In this document: positions 55,493 to 64,000 of the stretch, piece by piece
Numbering within the stretch: the first letter of the stretch is position 1
Layout of the letters: each line of letters begins with the position of its first letter
Origin: Wolfiporia cocos
Taxonomy: Eukaryota; Basidiomycota; Agaricomycetes; Polyporales; Phaeolaceae
Assembly (NCBI GenBank): GCA_029448655.1
Contig: JACCLO010000001.1
Coordinates: 2,852,001 to 2,916,000 of the forward strand
DNA length: 64,000 bases
Reading direction: 5' to 3'
Notes under the pieces: model-generated
What the model was told of the DNA's origin: nothing
What the model saw: the letters and a program-made list of their open reading frames with translations, nothing else
Databases searched by the model: none
Program-made: the position numbers and the translations under genes

Positions 55493-58400
55493 TCATCGCT
55501 TTCCCACAATGCCGACGCGGTTCCCGCGTCCCTTTTTCTTTGCCGCTTGCGACAGTGAAAGATAAGCATATGGCTCCACGCCACCCTTTTTAACATCACC
55601 ACCGGCTTTCTGTTGGACCATTGAGTGAGAGATGAGCGTTGAAGGCGGGAAACAAAACACACCTTTGCCTTGAACTCGTGCCCGAGCTTGACATCCGGTT
55701 TACGCTTGCTCTTGCCGGGTGCACTTTGGTTCCCATCAGCCATTTCGATATCCTCATCTTCCTCATTCTCTCGTCTTCGTTTTTTCGTATCCTTATTGAA
55801 CTTGATACGTCCGTTGGGTCCGCGCGTGAAGCCGTCCACAGAAGTAAGGCTCTCCTTGTACAGATTGTCCTCAGGTGCTTCATCGCCCGCATCGTCCGAT
55901 TCCTCTTCTTCGATGATCAGTTTGCCTGTGGCCTCATCCGTCTTGAATTTTGCTGCATCTTGACCCGGTTTCCGACGCTTTACGGCTTGTGCATCTGAGC
56001 AAAGTGAGCGTGACATCTCCGTGAAGCGCTACTTGCACATACTGGTGACATGGGCAGCAGCACCCTGGAGAAGATCCATCGGATCATCGTCATCTGCCCG
56101 CAATCGAATGCCCTTGTTGTTATCCTTGGGTTTGCCGGAGCGTGGATTGTTGTCAGCAGGGAGCTCATCGTCGCTATCCAGCTCGCTTTCGCTTCCATAC
56201 AGCACGTCTTCGAACGCTTCTCCGGTCTTGACTTTTGGAGCCGGCTCCTGCGGGAATCGCCGCGGTCAAATCGCTGCAGTGAATAAGTAGAAACGGGCAA
56301 CTGACCTCATCATCATCGTCCTCATCCGCGCGCAGCGCCTTCTTCCGCTTCGCTCTGTCCTTGCGTTTTTTGACATTGGCAAGCACCTTGCGCGCATCTT
56401 CTTCCACTGCACACGCGTACACGTCCTCCCAGCCGAACCGACGAATCATGCGCTCGAAGATGTGCCGGGCTTTCACTTTGAAATGGTTCTTGTGGTCGTG
56501 CGACCACAGCAGAAGTGCTGAGACAAGCTGGGGTAGGTGTGGTCGCAGAAGCTCTACAGGCATGGTGTGGATCGCGAGCTTGACAAAGCCAAGCGCTGAC
56601 TTGACGATCTCGCGATTGGCAGAAGAGACGAATACGAGAAGGGTGGTGAAGATCTCTGTCTGCAAATCTCTGGAGAGCTGATCTATGACAGCGTTATCAA
56701 CCTTTGGCGCGTTCACCGAGTAGAAAGTACATACCTTTGAACTCAAAGACCAATCGCGAAATCGCCGTAATAGTTGCACTAATCATATGTGGCGTTGCAC
56801 CCGCAAGCCCACCAGCGATCATTGTCATGTACTCCTCAATGTTACCTTTGGCTGAGGTCTAGATGAGACACACTGTCTTTTTCGGTGGTAAACCGGTACC
56901 CACCTTCTGGCGCACCGTCTTGGTCCATGTCATCCAGAGCACTGCGTTGCACGACACCACCCTCCGCCATCTTCCTGCCCATCAAGACAATGAGGTCGAA
57001 CGCCGCATTCCGTGTCTTTTGAGTTGGCTCTTTTGTTCCGAGAACAGCTTCCGGAATGATCGTCAGCAAGTATTGCAGATCCGACGAAGGTATTGTAGGA
57101 ACGAGCTGCTTGTATAGCCTGAAGCGGTGCTATAGATGCAAAACATTAATAAGGCTCCTGGAAAGTGTGTTTATGATGAATACCTTCTTCGCTGTAACAG
57201 CCAGCCCATCAACGGTCTCCTCGAGCCTCTTGAGAACAATTTCTGGATCAAAGTCCACCTTTTTGGACTCAGCAAGCTTCACGAGGATCTCGTATCCGCG
57301 CTTTTGAACGCCACCATCCTTGTTCTCCAGGACGTCATTTGAGAGACAGAGCGAAAATAGCGCCGTTGCGTCCGCTGATGAAAGGTACGGCAGGACCAGA
57401 ACAATCAAGTCCTGCGTCACTGCAGTGACGTTCGCCGCATCCCGCAATTCCGGCGTCGCTTTTCCATTAAGAGCGTTGGTCTTGGCCAGATTCTGCTTGA
57501 ACATCTCGATCAATTTGACGTATGCCCCGGCAATTTCCTACCATTTCTGGCATCAGTAACATCCAACGCAGGACAGAAGTGCATCTGATCTACCTGCTCG
57601 CCAGCAAGCGTAGTCCACACACGCACGACGTCGCCCACGTGACCTTGCGCGTCGCGGTTTACGCTACTGAACACGTTGAACAGCACCGCGAGCCAGCTAC
57701 CGGCCTGCGCACGCAGGAACTGCACGTTGGCCTGCGCGCGCTCGCGGATGGCGGGATCGCCGCGCAGCCATTCTGGTAGACGCGCGTCCTCGCCGGCTGC
57801 AGCCCAGGTGTTGGATTCTGCGATCGTCTTCAGTGCTTTGAGCACTGAAGGGCGCAGTTGTGGTTGTGTGTACAGTAATTGAGACAATAGCTGGGAGAAT
57901 TGTTGCGTGAGGGCCTGCCGATGATGCATGTTAATAACCACAGAGCTTCGAGTATTGCATCGCAGTAAGACGCACATGCTGAAGATCAGACGACACCCAG
58001 CAGTAGCCAGGAAAGCCAATCCAGATTTGATAAACGAGCACCTGCCAAACCTTCGCCTCTGAAGCACGGCCAGCAGCCTCGGCAGCCTGCTGCCAGTCGA
58101 ACATGCGCTCAGTGAGGGGCACGAAGTACTCGACAAAGTGGCTCAGAGGAGATGGGTGTGGCTGAGCAAGCAAAGGGAGAAGGAATGCTCGAGGTTCGCG
58201 GCCGGCTTGTCTGTGCTCGGCGTTATATTCTCTCGTTCATACATACGATCAAAGAAGCACGTACCGATCAGACGGTTCAATGTTGAGCGGCAACGCATCA
58301 AGCAGAACTTTGGGTCCCAACACGCGCATCGCGGTGCGCAATACCCCATCCGCCGCCTCCTTGTGCTCAAACTTCTGCTGTATGCGTAACGATCCGATGC

Positions 58401-59728
58401 GTACCACAAGTGGAAGTAGCAGTGCCTCCACCGCGCTCCGCGGCTGCACATGAGCGACAAGGGCCGACACCACCGCGAGCACCTCGGGCACCGCACGCGC
58501 GAATGCAAGTGAGTCGAGTGCACGGCTCGCCTGCGTGACGAATTTGCCAGTAATGGACGCTGGGGACCCGCCATTTACGGGTGGAAGACACTTAGCGAGC
58601 ACAGAGAGCGCCTGCACGGCCGCCTTGCGTACGGGAGTGTCCTCCGCCTCGAGCAGCACCCAGATCGCGCGCCATGTGCGAGGCAGCTCCGTGGTGCACG
58701 CGTCCGCGTCGGTGCTGTACAGCGCGAGCACAGTGTGAGACAGGGCTTCGGCCCACGCGGGCGAGAGCGTTGTGTCCGAGCGCGCGGGCGCGGAGGAGAG
58801 GATCGCGATGACCATCTCCGGGAGCTGTGCGTGAATGCCATTCGCAGGGTCTTCTGTAGCGAGCGTGAGGAGTGAGGAGAGGAGGTTGAAGGCGGACTGG
58901 GAGAGATATGTGTTGCCGAGACGGGGAAGTAGCAGGAGCGAGCTCGTAACTTGCGGGAGTGCCTATAGGAGATGAGGATTACGGAGGAAATAGCACTGGA
59001 GAACTCACTACTGGAGGGAGGTGGACCAGGACGGGGCGAAGAAAGGCAAGCAGATGAAGAGATGAGTCGGCACTCTCTGGTTCTGCCTTCTTCCCCTTAG
59101 ACTTGGGCATGCCTCCCTGGTTCACCTCGGCCAGAGCGGAAATCGTCCAGTCTGCGACGCGCTGAGCGTACGGATGGCGCAGCATCGGGGGCGGAGGCGA
59201 GGCAAGTACATCTTGTATAAGCTCAACAGCCTTTTTGCGCACCTTCGGCCGCGGATCGAGCACAAACTGCAGAATGAACGTGAAAGACCGAGACAGGCCC
59301 TGCGAGTCGAGATCTTGCTTCTCCAGAGCTTGGAAGACCGCAGCATATAAGCCGAGCTGAGACTTCAGAGGAGGGGCATGTTGCATAAGAGCAGGAAACA
59401 GTGGCGATGTAAGCGAGATGATGGTGCTCAGGTGAGATCTAATGACCGGTGGAGGAACATACGGCGAGACCAGGGCAAGAAGGTAGAGCACAGCTGGTAG
59501 GACGTCTCCGTCGCCGAGAGAAGGTCCAGAGACAGGAGACGCACGGAGAGCGCCATCAAGAGTAGTAACGAGCGCGGCGAAGTAAGCCGTGGACGAAGGC
59601 TGGGTGTTTTGTTCGCGAAAAGTTGCCTCAAGGGCGTGTAAGAGGGTCGCGGGAGTTTTCTGGTGAGGAAGGGACGAGGAGGAGTGCGGTCGGATTTTAG
59701 CAAGGGCTTGATCCAGAGTATCCGACAT
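55493..59728 (-). CDS. RRP12: Ribosomal RNA-processing protein 12 (NUC173 domain)
   Basis: HEAT-repeat-like nucleolar/nuclear factor that helps mature and export pre-40S and pre-60S particles. The start MSDTLDQALAKIRPHSSSS is at 59726-59728. An alpha-solenoid body follows over many exons. Landmarks are FILQFVLDPRPKVRKKAVEL, LPQVTSSLLLLPRLGNTYLS, the NUC173 region with ADGVLRTAMRVLGPKVLLDA and LPLNIEP, FVLVLPYLS-like repeats (LVLPYLSSADATALFSLCLS), FAFDLIVLMGRKMAEG-like NAAFDLIVLMGRKMAEG, LGFVKLAIHTMP and KHIFERMIRRFGWEDVYA-like RHIFERMIRRFGWEDV. The C-terminus is lysine-rich (VKKRKDRAKRKKALRADEDD) and ends EPYAYLSLSQAAKKKGRG, then NRVGIVGKR. No break was found, though not every intron edge was traced. 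Confidence 0.93.
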
Positions 59729-60350
59729 AGTGATAAGAGCGTGCCTCCCGTCGATGGTGACGAGCACGAAAGTTCAGGTAGGGACCTGAGGCTGGCGGAA
59801 TATTGGCTTCGCAAAAATCGGTTGTAGAAAATCGGTTGTAGCACCCCGATAGATCTGGATCTCGATTACAATCCGGCGCTTCCATCGCTTATTCCTTTGA
59901 CCATTAATTATTTAGCAAGGCCCTTACCTCAACGTTCAACCTCAATGTCTTTCCAGTTGCAGTTTGCCGGATGAGTTCTGATAATTTCTGAGCATTGCTC
60001 TCATGAGACTATCCATCTCAAGTTGCATCTGCGATGCTGGCCACGCTGTCGATGCCTAATTGTGGCGTTGCTTCTCATACTACCAGATTAGCGGAAGGGA
60101 ATGTCGCTCTGTGGTCAGCAAGTTTTCTCTGCACAGCCATATGGTGCGCTCAAAAGTCGACTGATTCACCTATGCGACGTTTTGCGAATATTATAGCAGT
60201 ATAACTGCTCACCCAGTCAAATCCACGACCATCTACTTCTGTTCGGGCTTTTTAGACTGTCTGGTCCTTATCAGACGGAGCTTGTTCGTCTTCCTGTGTT
60301 CTCTTTCACGGATATCTGGCGACGCTCATCGCAGAACCTTTCTACTTCTG
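59729..60350. promoter_or_regulatory. Divergent promoter region, RRP12 / FAD monooxygenase
   Basis: 622 bp between two genes read outward. No TATA box stands out. A short tandem duplication (AAAATCGGTTGTAG twice at about 59814-59840) lies on the RRP12 side. Confidence 0.5.
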
Positions 60351-62104
60351 ATGCCTCCTCCAAAGCTTCACATAGCAATCTGGTGTGTGCCATGATCGTT
60401 CCGATCTCATGTGAGAATGTTACATAAGCAGACTGTAGTGGCGGTGGCATTGGTGGCTTGTGCCTCGCTGTAGCTCTCCAGAGATATGCTGATATCCATG
60501 TCGATCTATACGAATCCGCGGGACGCTTCAGCGAGATTGGTGCAGGCGTCATGCTCTGGTCTAGAACATGGCATATTCTATCTTCTCTGGGCCTTGCATC
60601 TGAACTATCGCGCTGCGCACATGCCCCTCCAACTGATTCACCAGGTAAACTTGCAAAGTCAATACAATCATCCGTGTCTTGATATGTATCTACGCACTAG
60701 GAGTTGGGTTCGATTTTCGTAAGTCTGATCAACCTCGGGAAGGTAGCCGATTCTATCTCTTCGAACTGCCATGTGCGTCGAATGTAGTGAGGCCAGACGA
60801 TGTCTGCTAACTATGACAATTTAACCTCCTTATGTTTCTGCCAGATGGATGCATTCGCTTCCATCGAGCGCACTTCCTGGACGTCCTTGTTGACCGTCTT
60901 AATGAAGGAGTCGCGCACTTCGGAAAGCGACTTCTGCAATATAGCCACCAAGGCGACATGAAACCTCTACAATTACATTTCGCTGACGGTTCTATCGCGG
61001 AATGTGACCTACTCGTTGGATGCGACGGGATCAAGTCTACCGTTCGTAAGCAATTGCTGGAGGAACAAGCTCGCGATGGGCGCCCAGAGCTGCTGGACCT
61101 CATCGATCCAGTATTCACGGGAACGATCGCATATAGAGGCCTCATACCGGTCCATCTCCTGACACACGCGGACGGAATCCAACATCGGACAGTTGGAACG
61201 CCGATGATGGTACGTCGTGACAGTGGCATTAATCACATCTGCTGTTGATATCTGTGCGCGTAGTATTGTGGCAAGAACAAGGTATTTCATCTGCAAGCGC
61301 AGTATTATATGGAACTGTCATGATTTCTCTCTAGCATGTCGTAAGCTACTCCATCTCGCAAGGAAGTGTGGTCAATGTCGTTGCGTTTGCATCGACGCCG
61401 GAGCAAGAAGGATCCGAATATGAGGCTCCGTGGGTAACTGGATGCACCAAACGTGAAGTGCTTGACTGTTACGACGGCTGGGAGCCAGAAGTAGCGGAAC
61501 TATTAGAGGTACGTTTTCTCAGTTCTCCACTCACTAGACTGCTATTAGTCACCGAGCCCAGTGTATTGAGAACCCAACGCGCTGGGCCATACATGCATTG
61601 CGCCCACTTCCAGTATATGTGGCGAACAACGTGGCGCTCTTAGGTGATGCCGTAAGTCTCCCTTCCATTCTGCCGCATATTCTAATCTACGACTCTCTTA
61701 AAGGCGCACGCTATGTGTCCGCACCAGGGCGCTGGTGCTGGCCAAGCAATTGAAGTGCGCCACTTACCCCCTATTAAGTGGGATATCGACATGACTCTTC
61801 ATCGATCGATTAGGACGCGTACATCCTGGCAGGCCTCCTTGGTCACACAGCCACCACACGCGCAACTTTGCACAAGGCTCTTGCGGCATATGAATGTGTC
61901 CGTTTGCCCTTGGCAAACCATGTTCTCAGAGGATCGCGCGACTCGGGCCGCTTGTACGAATTTACCGAAGTGGCTGATGAGAAGATTTGGTCGAGCATCG
62001 GGGAGAGAGTTGGAGCACAGTGGGACTGGCTGACAGCGACAACTCCTAAGATTGAGCTTGAAAGGGCTATCAGACGGCTTCAGAGCGAACTAGGTCAGCT
62101 CTGA
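60351..62104 (+). CDS. FAD-dependent monooxygenase, salicylate-hydroxylase type
   Basis: Class A flavoprotein monooxygenase expected to hydroxylate an aromatic substrate with NAD(P)H and O2. The substrate is not predictable. Exon 1 starts at 60351 (MPPPKLHIAI), and splicing to 60430 gives the Rossmann motif CGGGIGGLCLAVAL followed by VDLYESAGRFSEIGAGV. The DG motif is LLVGCDGIKSTVRKQLLEEQ. The FAD-ribityl GD motif is VALLGDAAHAMCPHQGAGAG, then QAIEDAYILAGLLG after an intron. The C-terminus is AYECVRLPLANHVLRGSRDS...WDWLTATTPKIELERAIRRL, stop at 62102-62104. About eight exons all stay in frame. All three signature motifs are intact. Confidence 0.92.
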
Positions 62105-63880
62105 GACGAAGCGGATGATGTAATCGATCTGGTTGACGAGGATTCTGACATCAGAGCTCCATTCCAGCTTATTGACAGTTCGAAGGATAGGCCACGGGGG
62201 AGATGGTTGCGCAGATTGATACAGTGGATACAAGCTAATGGTGACTAGAATTGCCACTATTGGTTACAGTAGCTATACTCATAAACGCTAGCGAGCATTG
62301 ACAGACAATGATTGCGGTTATCTAGCGGTATTACTCATTCTGTAGGTCGGCTACCCGCCTGACCTTCCATCGTAATGAGCAGAAGGTTGGCTTATCTAGA
62401 GCGTCACTTTACGTTTGCACCTCGTACAGATACAGACAGAGAAGGCCCGGCGGCGTTAAAATATGTCAGTTTCGTGGCCATACGCAGTATGCGCGGTGCG
62501 TGCAAATGGGAGATGATGGTGTGCAAGCTCTCTTCTGTTCATGACAGCCTAGGGCAATACTCGTTCTCATCTCAACGATGAGTACTGTATGCGCAAATCT
62601 ACTGAGAACTGAGGTTACCTCGTCGAACTCTGATAAATAACCGTGGCACTTATAGAAGTATCAACTGTTCGAGTATGATTGTGGCAGGAATATATGCCTG
62701 AAACAGCCGCGTGTCCACTTCCTCCGGGCGTCGTGCCCTTATTACACGCATGTCATTGTCGATCATCTCTATTTAACAAACGTGATTGGGATGAACATCA
62801 TAGTCCAATCTGAAGCACATTGGTGCCACCGTTGCCACTGTGGCACTATTGTCTGTGGTGCTTTTACGCTCATGAGACCAATGTTGAACGATCACTGCTT
62901 CACGACATCGGCCACAGTACGCGCCAGCGCAATCTGCTCTGGAGGATACAAGGATCAGGGTATCACAGGATGTGTTTATAATCAGGAAATTCCACTTTAC
63001 GAGTCCCACGAAGAAGAATACCGCTGTCATTTTGCGACATTCTCGCTGCATGAAATAAGCATCCATGTGGCACAGAATGATATCGAGACATGGAAACCGC
63101 CTCATACGATCCATCCTCCTCGCAGCCTTTGTTTGCGGAGGATGATGCCTGATGAGCGTGAACTACGAAACATGTCTGCACTTGCGCAAGGCTTGCAATG
63201 TAGGTGAAAGGCCCGATAATGCCACTATAATCTCTTTGAAGCTTCTGTTGAGCGGGAAGATGAGTGTACTGGAATTCAGGGAGTTGAGATGTCATGCAGC
63301 ATTCAGCGCGACAGAGACAGAGTAATATAACCTCTTACTTGACTGATTGCATCAGACTCATGTCTAATATCTCACGACTTCTGTCAATTATGGATGGAGT
63401 TCTCGCTATTAATGTTTCTGAGGATGGCTCACATTATCCATAGAGAGTTTGACCAATTATAATGCATTTCAAGAGATCGGAGCTAAGTCGATCTGAGCTT
63501 ATGTGACCAAATGCTTGAGGCGTCAGCCCGGTCCCATGATGTAGCTGCGCTTGGACGCCGACTAGTAATCAGCGTATACAGGTGCAGATCACAATGTCAT
63601 GACTGCCAGTGATAATACAAGTTTGCGGAATCTTCATCACCCCGCCATTCACGTCGGTCATTCTGACGGGCAGTGTAATGTCCATTTCCCGGTTCATTTA
63701 TCACAGCTTCCATGACTATGTGTGCATCTGTGCTCTGTAATCATATTTTGGGAGTCTTGTGACATAGCGCGTCCTCCAGAACATGCTTATGTGCAGACGA
63801 CACTCGTGATCTGTATGATTTGGGCAACCGTTATAGACTCCATTCAGTGTCAGTTGAGTGAATTTACAATACGAGTGTCT
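62105..63880. other. Intergenic DNA downstream of the monooxygenase
   Basis: No supported gene. The open frame at 62782-63207 (+) is Cys/His-rich near its start (HWCHRCHCG) but no domain or exon chain supports it. Confidence 0.45.
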
Positions 63881-63904
63881 CTCTTCGGTTGATGGCATAA
63901 TCTT

Positions 63905-64000
63905 GCAGCCATTCCGGATGAAAATGATATGACGCGATTTTCTGGGCCACGTTCACGAAAAGGAAATTCCCCGATGTTGTGGTGCGGGCGGTGCGGCCTG
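63905..64000 (+). mobile_element. Fragment related to the hAT-like element, cut by window end
   Basis: The last ~95 bases match 44315-44415 inside the hAT-like element at roughly 70% identity by eye, sharing TTGCAGCCA/TTACAGCCA, GATGA.AATGA.ATG, AAATTCCCC and GGTGCGGGC.GTGCGG. The match continues to the window edge, so the extent to the right is unknown. Confidence 0.55.

Noticed and set aside
62782..63207. Cys/His-rich plus-strand frame
   Set aside because: The Cys/His cluster does not match a known finger, and there is no promoter, intron or exon partner.
1..64000. CRISPR arrays, bacterial operons, tRNA or rRNA genes
   Set aside because: Intron-rich eukaryotic DNA. No regularly spaced short repeats with unique spacers, and no cloverleaf or rRNA core that I could recognise.

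Overview
The window looks like nuclear DNA of a filamentous basidiomycete (class Agaricomycetes, plausibly Polyporales). Evidence: genes broken by many 45-70 nt GT..AG introns with CTNAC-like branch points, GC-rich exons in AT-richer intergenic DNA, gene families typical of wood-decay basidiomycetes, and a Ty3/gypsy retrotransposon carrying both a dUTPase and a chromodomain. The species assignment is inference. Exon structures were rebuilt by hand from splice signals and family conservation.

Layout. 1-8622: no gene I can defend, with a short tandem repeat near 2.7 kb and a GC-rich island at 6.5-8.45 kb. 8623-24380: a gene-rich block with a Zn2Cys6 transcription factor (+), a BZW/5MP translation regulator (-), a PTC1-like PP2C phosphatase (+), a PNS1/choline-transporter-like protein (+), a small four-TM membrane protein (+) and a GPT2/SCT1-type glycerol-3-phosphate acyltransferase (-). 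24381-46600: a repeat and transposon region. 46615-47267: a small unrecognised spliced gene. 50182-62104: a wax-synthase-like MBOAT protein (-), a Rad60/Esc2-type SUMO-like-domain protein (-), the pre-rRNA processing factor RRP12 (-) and, divergent from it, an FAD-dependent salicylate-hydroxylase-type monooxygenase (+). The last 2 kb holds only a fragment related to the hAT-like element at 44 kb.

The centrepiece is a nearly intact LTR retrotransposon (31554-40015). Its two 708-bp LTRs differ at 5 positions and a 5-bp target duplication (GTTCC) flanks it. It encodes Gag, a zinc-knuckle protein after one in-frame TGA, and a 1683-codon Pol (protease, dUTPase, RT, RNase H, integrase, chromodomain). 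A separate 354-codon ORF with a predicted coiled coil and two CCHC knuckles is overprinted on the 3' end of pol. The 11 nt just inside the 5' LTR are perfectly complementary to an LTR segment lying where a TATA box places the RNA start, which is the arrangement of Tf1-type self-priming. The element sits inside an inverted solo LTR of its own family. That solo LTR also carries a solo LTR of another family. Removing both insertions and the duplicated target bases restores exactly 708 bp. More copies of the family, some also nested in themselves, lie at 25.4-27.4 kb and 29.9-30.6 kb.

The host genes are housekeeping genes (translation, ribosome assembly, lipid synthesis, transport, signalling, genome stability) plus accessory enzymes. 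I see no biosynthetic cluster.
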